Assembly: GCF_000701505.1 (NCBI RefSeq)
Contig: NZ_JNJB01000005.1
Span: 434,001-498,000, forward strand
Direction of reading: 5' to 3'
Length of the DNA: 64,000 nt
DNA from: Dyadobacter crusticola DSM 16708
GTDB taxonomy: Bacteria; Bacteroidota; Bacteroidia; Cytophagales; Spirosomataceae
In this document: positions 51,994 through 62,200 of the stretch, in pieces
Position numbering within the stretch: the stretch's first letter is position 1
How the letters are laid out: each line of letters begins with the position of its first letter
Notes under the pieces: model-generated
Database searches by the model: none
What the model was told of the DNA's origin: nothing
What the model saw: only the letters and a program-made list of their open reading frames with translations
Made by a program: the position numbers and the translations under genes

Positions 51994-53859
51994 ATGAAAG
52001 GAAAGATCGTAATACTCCTTGCATTATTCCTGAGCGCGTTCGCTGTGCTGCCGGATAGGATAATTAATGGAAAGGTAACTTTCAATAATCAGCCGGTCGC
52101 CGGCGCCCTGATTTCCATGGAAGGGAGCAAAGCTACTTCCACAACAGACCAGCAGGGAGAGTTCACCATTTCAGTTCCGCATTTTACCAAAATCCTGAAA
52201 GTAACAGCCGCAGGATTTAAAGCACAACAAATAGCCTTAACCTCTGCTTCTTTCCTGAATATAGTTCTGGAAAAACCAGCATTTGATCTGAAAAAGGAGC
52301 CACGACTCGTCGGTACTTACGAGCAGGCGCCTAAAAAAGTCACTAATCAGTTTGCAGGAATGTCCGCTCCCGCCCCGGCAGCTTACTCCATGAGACAGAG
52401 TAGCCCATTGTTTGACCAATTAACCGTATCTTACAAGGCAATTGATGAAAATGGCTTCCAGGTAACTAGTCAGCAGGCAGTTACCACATTCGCGGCAGAT
52501 GTGGATCGCGCATCATACAGTAACATTCGCCGCTATCTTAATCAGGGCAGCCTCCCGCCGGCAGATGCAGTGCGGATTGAGGAAATGATCAATTACTTTG
52601 ATTATAACTACCCGCAACCGAAAGGTGACGCTCCCATTGCACTTACTACCGAGCTGACCGACTCCCCCTGGAACACGGGGCTCAAACTGCTGCACATAGG
52701 AATGCAGGCGAAAAAGGTATCTGTCGAAAATTTGCCGCCTTCAAACCTGGTTTTCCTTGTGGACGTATCAGGCTCGATGAATGCTGAAAATAAATTGCCG
52801 CTGGTGAAAGAGGCGCTCAAACTACTGGTAAACCAGCTGCGGGAGCAAGACAAAATTTCCATTGTCGCTTACGCAGGTGCCGCGGGGATTATCTTACCTC
52901 CTACCCCCGGAAATGAGAAGTCGAAGATCAAAGCTGCACTTGAAAAGCTCGAAGCCGGCGGCTCGACTGCCGGTGGTGAAGGGATTGAACTCGCTTATGA
53001 TCTGGCCGCCGAGCATTTCATCACGAAAGGCAACAATAGGGTTATCCTGGCCACTGACGGCGATTTCAATGTAGGTATTTCAACTGAGGCAGGCTTGCAG
53101 CGGCTGATTGAACAAAAAAGAAAAAGCGGCATTTACCTCAGCGTAATGGGATTCGGAATGGGCAACTACAAGGATAACGTGGCCGAAACGCTGGCCGACA
53201 AGGGGAATGGAAATTACGCTTACATCGACAATATACAGGAAGCCAGAAAGGAATTTGTACATGAGTTTGGCGGCACCTTGTTCACTGTCGCCAAAGACGT
53301 GAAAATTCAGATCGAGTTCAACCCGGCGCATGTGCAGGCTTACCGGCTGATCGGCTATGAAAACAGGGCGCTGAAAAACGAAGAATTTCACGACGACAAG
53401 AAAGATGCAGGAGAAATGGGATCGGGACACATCGTCACTGCGATTTACGAGCTAATTCCGGCGGGCTTCAAGAGTAGCTACTTGCCGAAGACCGATCCGC
53501 TCAAATATCAGAAAAACAACATTTCAGCTGATGGAAAAACAGACGAGCTGCTCACAATCAAAGTACGCTATAAAGAACCAGACAGTGAGAAAAGTAAGCT
53601 GTTCGATCTGCCCGTAGGCAACAGCTCCCGTCCATTTGCCAGCTGTTCAGAAAACCTCCGCTTTTCAGCGGCAGTTGCCGAGTTCGGATTACTGCTCAGA
53701 GATTCTGAGTTTAAAGGCGAAGCTTCCTATGCAGACGTGATCAGTAAGGCGCAAAATGCATCGGGCAAAGACAATGAAGGCTATCGTACTGAATTCGTGC
53801 AGCTTGTGAAAACCGCCCGGTCACTTCAAGATACCAGAGAGACTGCAAGCAGGAAGTAA
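51994..53859 (+). CDS. VWA domain protein with carboxypeptidase-like N-terminal domain (YfbK type)
   Basis: A 621-residue exported protein. A signal peptide (about residues 1-18) is followed by a carboxypeptidase-regulatory-like beta domain (about 24-92, GKVTFNNQPVAGALISMEGS). Next come a YfbK N-terminal domain (YSNIRRYLNQGSLPPADAVR), a von Willebrand factor A domain with the MIDAS motif LVDVSGSMN (about residue 255) and later Thr/Asp residues, and a C-terminal DUF3520-like domain. VWA proteins of this type bind ligands through a metal ion. It is divergent from the ECF sigma/anti-sigma pair and may belong to its regulon (inference). Confidence 0.88.
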   Translation: MKGKIVILLALFLSAFAVLPDRIINGKVTFNNQPVAGALISMEGSKATSTTDQQGEFTISVPHFTKILKVTAAGFKAQQIALTSASFLNIVLEKPAFDLKKEPRLVGTYEQAPKKVTNQFAGMSAPAPAAYSMRQSSPLFDQLTVSYKAIDENGFQVTSQQAVTTFAADVDRASYSNIRRYLNQGSLPPADAVRIEEMINYFDYNYPQPKGDAPIALTTELTDSPWNTGLKLLHIGMQAKKVSVENLPPSNLVFLVDVSGSMNAENKLPLVKEALKLLVNQLREQDKISIVAYAGAAGIILPPTPGNEKSKIKAALEKLEAGGSTAGGEGIELAYDLAAEHFITKGNNRVILATDGDFNVGISTEAGLQRLIEQKRKSGIYLSVMGFGMGNYKDNVAETLADKGNGNYAYIDNIQEARKEFVHEFGGTLFTVAKDVKIQIEFNPAHVQAYRLIGYENRALKNEEFHDDKKDAGEMGSGHIVTAIYELIPAGFKSSYLPKTDPLKYQKNNISADGKTDELLTIKVRYKEPDSEKSKLFDLPVGNSSRPFASCSENLRFSAAVAEFGLLLRDSEFKGEASYADVISKAQNASGKDNEGYRTEFVQLVKTARSLQDTRETASRK

Positions 53860-53866
53860 TAAAACA

Positions 53867-53895
53867 AAAAGAGAGTCCTGCGAGGGCTCTCTTTT
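53867..53895. terminator. Bidirectional rho-independent terminator
   Basis: Stem AAAAGAGAG-T-CCT / AGG-G-CTCTCTTTT with a 3-base loop, in the short gap between the convergent VWA gene (stop 53859) and the lipoprotein gene (stop 53899). Confidence 0.88.
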
Positions 53896-53898
53896 CAC

Positions 53899-54372
53899 TT
53901 ATTTGCTTGCTTTAAATTTCAATGCAATTTTGGTGAGATTGGGATAATCGTAAGCTGTGCTTTGGGTTTTCATGATGAACGAGCTTTCACTTACATCTCC
54001 CGGAGCGATCGTCCAGTCGCTTGGTGATGGTGGCGCGCCGGGAGAGCCTACAGTGATTTTACTTTCATTCAACTTCCATTGCAGCTGAAAAGGCCTGGAT
54101 TCTCCCTTGAAAACTCCTTCGAAATTTCCGTCTTTTCGGATCTCCACAATCTCCATATAGCGTTGAAAATCGATCCCGCCAAATTGCTGCGTCATTTTTC
54201 CATTCTCAAATGTCACTGCATCATTCACTCTGATCTCATCTATTTTCCACCTGGGTGCAGCAGTCAGATACGCCGCAGCTTCTTTCGGATCTCCTGCCGT
54301 TTGACTGCAGGAAGTTATCGCGACAAGGAGCGCGCACAGCGACAATAACAATGGAAAAGCAGCAGTTTTCAC
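53899..54372 (-). CDS. Hypothetical lipoprotein
   Basis: A 157-residue protein with a lipoprotein signal peptide; the lipobox is ITSC with the acylated Cys22. The mature part looks all-beta and fits the lipocalin-like small lipoproteins common in Bacteroidota (segments RWKIDEIRVND, DGNFEGVFKG, and FQLQWKLNESKITVG), but no specific family was recognised. Function unknown. It is upstream of no other minus-strand gene before the terminator, so it is likely monocistronic. Confidence 0.75.
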   Translation of the reverse strand: MKTAAFPLLLSLCALLVAITSCSQTAGDPKEAAAYLTAAPRWKIDEIRVNDAVTFENGKMTQQFGGIDFQRYMEIVEIRKDGNFEGVFKGESRPFQLQWKLNESKITVGSPGAPPSPSDWTIAPGDVSESSFIMKTQSTAYDYPNLTKIALKFKASK

Positions 54373-54423
54373 TTAACAAAAAAGAATATTGGCCCACAAA
54401 GTAAGAGGTATGTGGGCCAAAAA

Positions 54424-57400
54424 CTAATCGCGGTTATACAATTGCGCCAGCTCTGCCAGAAACTGCTGGTCTTTTTCGCCATACTGGTCCGGCAGTAACC
54501 GCCATGCCCAGTTGTCGTCATTAGAACCCGGCACGTTCATCTTCGCACTTTCGTCGAGATTAAGTACATCCTGCATAGGCAGTATCGCAATCTTAGCAAC
54601 GGACTGATAAATCAACCTCGCCATTTCCGCGTAAGCATTCTCTTCGGTTACTTCCTTGCCCGTATAGCGTTCCAGCCTCGCCTTCACGCCTTCGTCGGCT
54701 GACTGCTTAAACCAGCCGCGGGTTGTATTATTATCATGGGTACCTGTGTACGCGATGAAGTTGAATGCATAATTATGCGGGATGTGATCCGACTGCGGCA
54801 TGTTTTCGTCGAATGCAAATTGAAGGACTTTCATGCCCGGCAATGCAAACTGGTCGCGGAGCTTGTAAACTTCCGGTCCGATCTCGCCCAGGTCCTCGGC
54901 GATAAATGGCAGCTTACCCAATGCAGACTGGATCTTTTCAAAAAAGGCTGCGTCCGGCCCCAGCTTCCATTTACCATTGATGGCGGTTTTCTCATCGCCA
55001 GGAACCTCCCAATAATCCGCAAAAGCACGGAAGTGATCAAGACGTACCAGGTCAAAAAGCTCGACATTCTTTTTCAGACGGTCAATCCACCACTGGTAAC
55101 CCTGCTGCTCAACAACTTCCCAGTTGAAAACAGGCATTCCCCAAAGTTGTCCATCGTCAGAAAAAGCGTCAGGCGGCACACCTGCAACACCTGTGATCTT
55201 TCCGGATTTATCAATGCAGAACAGCTCTTTGTTCGCCCAAACATCCGCAGAATCATAGCTTACATAAAAAGGAATATCACCCAGGAGCTTAATTTCCAGA
55301 TTACTGCAATACTCGCGCAGATTTTTCCATTGTTTGTCAAAAATGAACTGTTGCCATTTCACAAACTCAATGAGCTCCGATTTCGTATTTTCAATTTCTT
55401 TGATCGCAGCTTCGTCTCGCATCTTAAACTGGTCTTCCCACTCGTGCCAGGGTGCACCGTCGTGTTGTGTTTTTAGCACAATGTAGGTGGCAAAATCCTG
55501 CAACCACTCAGCGTTCTGGTCGCAGAAGTCGTTGTAAGACTGCTGGTCACCTGCTTTGTCTTGCTGCTTGTAAGCTGCAAAAGCTTTTTCCAGGATTTCG
55601 GTTTTAATGCGGTTTGCTTCTTCGTAATCGACTTTGTCAGATGGATCCACCTGAAACTCAGCCAGCGTTTCGGCATCGAGCAAACCTTCATTTACCAGCA
55701 GCTCGGGACTGATCAGCAGCGGATTTCCCGCCCGGCTCGACACCGCGCTGTAAGGCGAGTTAGCTTGCGAAGGCTCGGTGGGGTTCAGCGGCAACAATTG
55801 CCAGATCCGCTGGTTGCTCTTGTTCAGAAAGTCGGCGAATGCAAATGCCTGCGGGCCGAGGTCGCCTATCCCAAAAGGAGAAGGCAGTGAAGTGATGTGC
55901 AGCAAAACACCTGCTTTACGCTCATTATCAGGTTTCGAACCTTTCAGTAATCCGAAAGGCAATTTTTCAAACAGATCTGATGGTACCAGTTTGCCCTGCC
56001 ACTCACCTTTTTGCTTTGTCAAAACGTCCATCCATTCCGGGGCAAGTCCGTCAGGCAGCACGACGCTCGTATCCTTCCAGTCAATGTCAAAGAATGACGT
56101 TTGCTGCTCCTTGCACAGCGCGGCAATGTGCATTGGAATCACTACCACGTAGTAGTCTTTCTTATGCTTCCGGGCAAAAGCCATTAAATGGTTCTTGTAT
56201 TCACCCCGGGTTTTTAATGGAATGTACTGACCTTCGGTGAAGATATGTGCTTCATTCTTACGCAAATGGAAGAGCTCCGAAGTAAGCCACAGCTTAATTT
56301 TCGCGGTGTACCTTTCGTCCCAGAGCTTTTCGAGCAGGCGGTCGGATTCATAATCTTCCAGTTCTTTCAGCCATTTGATGCGTTTGTCAAAATCCGGTGC
56401 GCGGCGGTTGTCGGGATCCACCAGCGAAAAGTCCCAAAGCTCGCATCCCTGGTACACATCGGGAATCCCTGGCAACGTAAATTTAAGCAGTACCTGCGCC
56501 AGTGAGTTGATCACTCCGTAATCTGCTATATCACCCAGGAAACCCTGGAAGTCTTTGTAAAATGCGCTATCGTGTTTCAGCAATGCAGCCGCAAAATCCT
56601 TTGCTTTCTGCTCATATTCCTCATCAGGCTCAGACCAGGAAGAATTCACTTTTCCTTCACGCAAAGCTTTTTGCAGGTACTCGGCAAGACGATTGGAAAA
56701 ATCATCCTCGTCCTCGCCCGGCATGGGGTGCGCACCTGTGATAGTTTGGTAAATTAGGTATTCATCGTTCGCGTCCGGCCCTTTGCCACCTTCCCTGAGA
56801 TCGGCTGTCAGCTCGCGCCATTGCTCCACCTTTTCAAGCCAGCCTTCGGCCAGGTCTGTCAGCACATTCAGTCTTGCGCGCACATCCTCTCCGCGCTTGG
56901 TATCGTGCGTGGAAGTCGCATTCAATGCAAGCGGCCATTTCTGTTGGCGCTTGGTCATATAGCTGTGAAAATCCTTCACGGTCACACCAAAGCGGTCGGG
57001 AAAATCACCTACCTCGTTGTGTGCGATGAAGCGATTGTTGGTATACATCAATGTATCCTCCCCTCCTTTCGCCATCAGCGGACCCGAGAACTGCATGCAG
57101 CGCTGGTAAAATTCGAGCGCGCGTCCGTTATATTCCTCATCTTCCTGTTCACCCGGCTTTTCAATCAGGCATTTGGAAAACAGTTCAGCAGCATCGGACA
57201 AATCGGGGTGGTATTCCAGTACCTCGTCGATGATCGACTTCACGGCTGCATTCTCCGACTCGGAAAGTGGCATCTGGTTGCCGTAATAGCGGTACACCGG
57301 ACAATGCACCAGGAATTCACCTATGAGTTTTTTCAAATTCTCTTTGCCCGCAGCTTCCAGTTCGTCGTTGGTTGCAAGTTCCAGTTCGGTGAACAGGTGA

Positions 57401-58650
57401 TAGAGGTTTTCAAGCTCCCCGCCCATGTGTCCGTACAGTATCTCAGATTTTTTGCTCAAAAGCTGATCGTGCACAGGCTTGTCGGACGACACCAGCTTCT
57501 GATAGAATCCATCGAAGATTTCCTCAGCAGCAGGATTTGACAAAAGGTTATTGATCATCGCAAGAAACTCGTAGCCCGTTGTTCCCTGGATCGGCCATTG
57601 CTCTGGGAGATCTTCATCTTTTTCCAGGATCTTTTCAGCGATAATGTACGTATCCTCTCCTACTGCACTCCTGAGTTTAGCCAGGTATGAATCGGGATCG
57701 AAAAGCCCGTCGATATGGTCAATACGCAGCCCCTGAAACACTCCCTCTTTTACAAGTTCTTTTGTCAGCCTGTGGTATTCGTCAAAAACCTCGTCGTTTT
57801 GCATGTTGAGACAGATCAGCCCATTGACTGTAAAAAACCGGCGGAAGTTGATCTGTTCTTCGGTTTTCTGCCAGTGGCAAAGCACGTAGGTTTGCAGGTC
57901 GGCTACCTCGGTAAGCAGCTCTTTGCTCGCATTGAAATGCGCCAGAGTTTCGTCAATGTACTTTTTGATCTGCTCATTTTTGTATAAAGAGGCAAGCTGC
58001 AACATCAGTTCGTTCCATCTTTCAGAAAAGACATTTGCATCTTCCACTTCATGGATATCTTTCAGCTGCGTCACAAATTGCTGTACAGACTGCGGCTGGT
58101 CACTCTCCGAAACGGAAAGAATGCGCTGGTAGGATCTCAGGTTCAATGGGAAAGCGCCGCCGGAAAATTCGAGCATCAGCCTGTTGTTGGTATAAACAAG
58201 CTTTAACTCCCCGCTTTCAATCACTTCTGCAAGATCGTTTGCCAAAAACGGCACCATAATGCGCCCCTTAAACAGGCGGTTGTTCCAGGCAATGTCAAAA
58301 AAGGAGGCATAGCGCGACTGTGTTCCCTTTTCGAGAACATCCATCAGCCACGGGTTATCGGAATGGAACGCCATGTGATTGGGCACGATATCCTGCAACC
58401 AGCCGATATTGCCTTCGTGAAGTTTGGCGCTGATTGCTTTCAGCTGGTCCAGCGTGCCGAGTTCAGGGTCAATGTATGCCGGGTTTACCCCGTCATATCC
58501 ATGTGTGCTCCCCGGGGTCGATTCCAGAATGGGCGAAGCATAGATAGTACCAACTCCCAGTTTCCGGAAATAGGGAATCAGTTTTTCAAAATCCTTAAAT
58601 GTGAATGTATGGTTGAATTGTATGCGGTAGGTAGATGCAGGATGATTCAT
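54424..58650 (-). CDS. treY: Fusion of malto-oligosyltrehalose synthase (TreY) and 4-alpha-glucanotransferase (MalQ)
   Basis: A 1408-residue cytoplasmic two-enzyme protein. Residues 1 to about 900 are TreY (GH13): STYRIQFNHTFTFKDFEKL, GSTHGYDGVNP, nucleophile Asp in GLRIDHIDGL (about 310), acid Glu in YIIAEKILEKDEDLP, and the third Asp in STHDTKRGEDVRAR. TreY turns the reducing end of a maltodextrin into a trehalose unit. Residues about 910-1408 are MalQ (GH77): LLHITSLPSPFGIGDLGP, Asp in LVRLDHFRAF (about 1203), Glu in FIAEDLGE, and Asp in YTGTHDNNTTRGW. MalQ reshuffles maltodextrin chains. Both triads are intact. No treZ is adjacent. The gene is followed across about 4.9 kb by glgE. Confidence 0.95.
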   Translation of the reverse strand: MNHPASTYRIQFNHTFTFKDFEKLIPYFRKLGVGTIYASPILESTPGSTHGYDGVNPAYIDPELGTLDQLKAISAKLHEGNIGWLQDIVPNHMAFHSDNPWLMDVLEKGTQSRYASFFDIAWNNRLFKGRIMVPFLANDLAEVIESGELKLVYTNNRLMLEFSGGAFPLNLRSYQRILSVSESDQPQSVQQFVTQLKDIHEVEDANVFSERWNELMLQLASLYKNEQIKKYIDETLAHFNASKELLTEVADLQTYVLCHWQKTEEQINFRRFFTVNGLICLNMQNDEVFDEYHRLTKELVKEGVFQGLRIDHIDGLFDPDSYLAKLRSAVGEDTYIIAEKILEKDEDLPEQWPIQGTTGYEFLAMINNLLSNPAAEEIFDGFYQKLVSSDKPVHDQLLSKKSEILYGHMGGELENLYHLFTELELATNDELEAAGKENLKKLIGEFLVHCPVYRYYGNQMPLSESENAAVKSIIDEVLEYHPDLSDAAELFSKCLIEKPGEQEDEEYNGRALEFYQRCMQFSGPLMAKGGEDTLMYTNNRFIAHNEVGDFPDRFGVTVKDFHSYMTKRQQKWPLALNATSTHDTKRGEDVRARLNVLTDLAEGWLEKVEQWRELTADLREGGKGPDANDEYLIYQTITGAHPMPGEDEDDFSNRLAEYLQKALREGKVNSSWSEPDEEYEQKAKDFAAALLKHDSAFYKDFQGFLGDIADYGVINSLAQVLLKFTLPGIPDVYQGCELWDFSLVDPDNRRAPDFDKRIKWLKELEDYESDRLLEKLWDERYTAKIKLWLTSELFHLRKNEAHIFTEGQYIPLKTRGEYKNHLMAFARKHKKDYYVVVIPMHIAALCKEQQTSFFDIDWKDTSVVLPDGLAPEWMDVLTKQKGEWQGKLVPSDLFEKLPFGLLKGSKPDNERKAGVLLHITSLPSPFGIGDLGPQAFAFADFLNKSNQRIWQLLPLNPTEPSQANSPYSAVSSRAGNPLLISPELLVNEGLLDAETLAEFQVDPSDKVDYEEANRIKTEILEKAFAAYKQQDKAGDQQSYNDFCDQNAEWLQDFATYIVLKTQHDGAPWHEWEDQFKMRDEAAIKEIENTKSELIEFVKWQQFIFDKQWKNLREYCSNLEIKLLGDIPFYVSYDSADVWANKELFCIDKSGKITGVAGVPPDAFSDDGQLWGMPVFNWEVVEQQGYQWWIDRLKKNVELFDLVRLDHFRAFADYWEVPGDEKTAINGKWKLGPDAAFFEKIQSALGKLPFIAEDLGEIGPEVYKLRDQFALPGMKVLQFAFDENMPQSDHIPHNYAFNFIAYTGTHDNNTTRGWFKQSADEGVKARLERYTGKEVTEENAYAEMARLIYQSVAKIAILPMQDVLNLDESAKMNVPGSNDDNWAWRLLPDQYGEKDQQFLAELAQLYNRD

Positions 58651-58719
58651 AAAATGCTGTTTTGGATCTGACCCTGCCCTTTAAATATTATGCCAGACAA
58701 TTTTCAGCACAGCGTCGCA

Positions 58720-59097
58720 TCAGGCTTGCAGCAGTGATCTCAGCAAAACCAGATCGAGCGGCTTCGGCAGCAGCTTGATAATAAACGGGTTATTATCAGC
58801 TTCGGCAAAATCGTTGGGGTCAACTGTGGATGAAATCATGAACAGCCTGATACGGCTTCTTACCGCATCCGGCAACAGCCCGTAATGCGCGGCGAATTCA
58901 AATCCATTCCGCCCTGGCATTTGCAGATCGAGCAGGATGACAGTCTCTGGCATTTCATGACTCTGCTTGACCAGGTACTCTTCCGCCAGCTCAGCCGAAC
59001 TGAATGTCAGCACACTGGTAGCCAGTCCGCTTTTTAGCAGCAGCTTTTCCTGTGTGAACAGGTCGAATACGCTATCATCAATTAATATGAATTCCAT
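58720..59097 (-). CDS. Single-domain response regulator
   Basis: A 125-residue CheY-like receiver. It begins MEFILIDDSVFD with the acidic pair, has the acceptor Asp in VILLDLQMPGRNGFEF, the Ser of FMISSTVDPND and the Lys in KLLPKPLDL. No output domain. An in-frame ATG 18 codons upstream (59151) was rejected because the conserved first strand starts at MEFILID. It is divergent from the hybrid kinase gene 193 bases away, which makes it the obvious candidate partner, although phosphate transfer from that kinase's receivers would need an Hpt protein. Confidence 0.9.
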   Translation of the reverse strand: MEFILIDDSVFDLFTQEKLLLKSGLATSVLTFSSAELAEEYLVKQSHEMPETVILLDLQMPGRNGFEFAAHYGLLPDAVRSRIRLFMISSTVDPNDFAEADNNPFIIKLLPKPLDLVLLRSLLQA

Positions 59098-59290
59098 GCA
59101 TGCAGGGAAATTTGAGTCATTGCCAAGCCTTCCGCCGGAGGTTAGGAACAATAAATGTAGAAAAATAAATTTTTGTTTTACATTTAAGTGTAATTGTAGA
59201 ATTAGTTAACAAAAGAGACCAATGTACAATTTCTAACTCCTATCCCTTCTCTGAAATGTTCGCATAATTCTCATTTGGTGCTGATTGCTA

Positions 59291-62200
59291 ATGAAACTAC
59301 CTCTACTGCTTTGTTTTATACTCACGCTTGCGTTCTCTGATTCCAGCGCCCAAGCCCGAAACCGTCCGTTTCGGCACCTCACGACCAACCAGGGACTTTC
59401 GCAAAATAATGTGAACAGCATTGTAATGGACAGGCGGGGCTTCATGTGGTTTGGCACACAGGATGGGCTGAATATGTACGATGGATACAGGTTTACCGTT
59501 TACCGCCACGATCCCCAGAACCCGAAAAGCATCTCGCACAGCTATATTACCGCATTGTTTGAGGATAATAAAGGAAAGCTTTGGATTGGTACCAACGACG
59601 GCGGACTGAATGTATATAACTACCAGCAGGATAGCTTCACTAAGTTCAGGCACGATCCCGCGAACCCGAAAAGTCTGGGCAATGATAAAATTACCTCCAT
59701 TGCGCAGGATCGGTCGGGCCGTATCTGGATCGGGACGGGGGGCGGCCTGAGCTCCTATGATCCTGCCGCAAAGCAGTTTTCAGTTTACAAGCACAATCTC
59801 GCCGATCCGCAATCGATCAGCCAGGACCATGTCAGAAGTGTGCTGGTGGACGGCGAAGGGATGGTTTGGGCGGGTACGTTGTCGGAAGGCTTGAACAGAC
59901 TTGATCCGAAAACCGGGAAATTCACGCGCTACAAGCACAATCCCGCAGACAAAGCCTCACTCGGACCGGGCGAGATCAACAGCCTTTACGAAGACAGGAA
60001 CCAGTATCTCTGGATAGCTACCGAGGGCGGCGGGCTGAACATGCTCGACAGGTTGAATGGAATTTTTAAAAAAATCCGCAACGATCCTGCCCGTCCCACA
60101 AGCATTTCGCATAACGATATCATGTCTTTTGAAGAAGATATGGCCGGTCGACTGTGGATAGGTACTCGGAACGGTGGTATCAACATCCTAGAAAAAGACG
60201 GAACCTTCACGAAACATGAATTCAGCAAGGCCAATGTGGAAGGTATCAACAATGGGTCCATTTACTCGATGTTTTGTGACAAAAACGGCACGATGTGGAT
60301 CGGGACTTTCAGCGGAGGCGTAAACATACTAGACCACGAGCCGCTGAAATTTAACCGGTTCAGAAGCAGCGCCGCGATACAGGAAGGATTGAACAACGAC
60401 AATGTGCTCTCGCTTACCGAAGACCTGAACGGGCAGATGTGGCTGGGTACCGATGGCGGCGGCGTGAATGTAATGAACCCGGAAACTGGGAGTTTCAAAC
60501 ACTATTTACACATACCTGGAAACAGCGCATCGGTAGCCAGCAACTTCATCACCTCGGTAATCCGGGACATGGAAGGAAAGATCTGGGTCGGGAATTACAA
60601 AGGCGGACTAAGTTTTTTTAACAATGGTACAGGAAAGTTTGTCAACCTGAATAACAACCCTAAACTCAAACCGATCACGGCGAACATTTATTCGATGATC
60701 GACGATGGAAAGGGGCACATCTGGATCGGCAGCTCCGACGGACTGCTGCGTTTCAGCAAGTCGGATTATTCTTACATCACCTTCAAAAATGATCCGCGCA
60801 ACCCCGGCAGCATTGGAAATAACGTGGTGGCGTCTGTGTACATGGACAAAATGGGCCAGCTCTGGCTAGGCACCGAAGGAGGCGGCCTGAACCTTTACAA
60901 TGAAAAGTCAAACAGCTTTACCCGTTTTTTACATAATCCAAAAGACCGCAAAACGATCAGCAATAACCTTGTTAACTGTACGGTTGAAGACAGCAAGGGC
61001 AATTTGTGGGTTGGTACCAATGGCGGCATTAACGTTTTTGATAAAAGGACAAAAAGCTTTACATCTTACACCCAGCGCGACGGCCTTCCAAGCGACCTGA
61101 TCTGGGGCATTCTGGAAGATGAACATGGAATGATGTGGATCAGTACGAATAATGGTTTGTCGAGATTTGATCCGGCTACCCGGACTATCCGCAACTTCGA
61201 TATCAGTGACGGATTGCAGGGAACTTCTTTCAACAGAATGGCAAGCTACCGTGACAAGAGCGGGAAAATGTATTTCGGCGGGCAAACCGGACTTAATATT
61301 TTTCATCCCGACAGCATTCGGTACAATAAATTCATCCCGCCGGTTTACGTCACAGATTTCCAGATCTTCAATCAGTCGGTTAGTGTGAGCGACAGTACTG
61401 CGCTTTCGAAACACATTACCCAGACAAGGGAAATCACTGTTTCGTATGAAGACCTGATGCTTTCATTCGAATTTTCAGCCCTGAACTTCACATTACCCAG
61501 GAAGAACAGGTATGCCTATAAGCTCGAAGGTTTTGATAAAGACTGGATTTATTCAAACACAACACGCAAAGCCACTTACACCAACCTTGACCCCGGTGAT
61601 TACCTGTTCCGAGTGAAAGCTTCCAATAATGATGGGGTCTGGAATGAGACAGGTACTTCGATCCGGCTGCATATCATTCCGCCCTTCTGGCAGACCTGGT
61701 GGTTCCGTGTTTTCGGATTGCTGGCTATTGCAGGCTGCATTTACCTGTTTTACCAGACCAGAGTAAAGGTGATCAAAAATCAGAAGCAGGTTTTGCAGCG
61801 TAAGGTGTTTCAGCGAACCAAAGAGGTTATACGCCAAAAACAGGCCCTGGAAGAGCAGGCAACCAGTCTGCACCAGCTCAATGAACATTTACAGCAAAAG
61901 AACATTCGAGAGCTTCAAGCGCGGAAGGAAGCCGAGAAAGCAAACCAGGCGAAAAGTGTGTTTTTGGCTACAATGAGCCACGAAATCCGCACACCTATGA
62001 ACGGGATTCTCGGAATGGCGGTATTGCTTTCGCAAACAGAAATGACGGAGGAACAGTCCGAGTATACCCAGACAATCATCAGTTGCGGCGACGGGTTGCT
62101 GACCGTGATCAACGACATTCTGGACTTCTCGAAAATCGAGTCTGGTAACATGGAGCTCGAACACAAATCTTTCGACCTGCACGATTGCATTGAGGAGGTA

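Noticed and set aside
56821..57540. Long open frame on the plus strand opposite TreY
   Set aside because: It is antisense to conserved TreY sequence and shows no family features.
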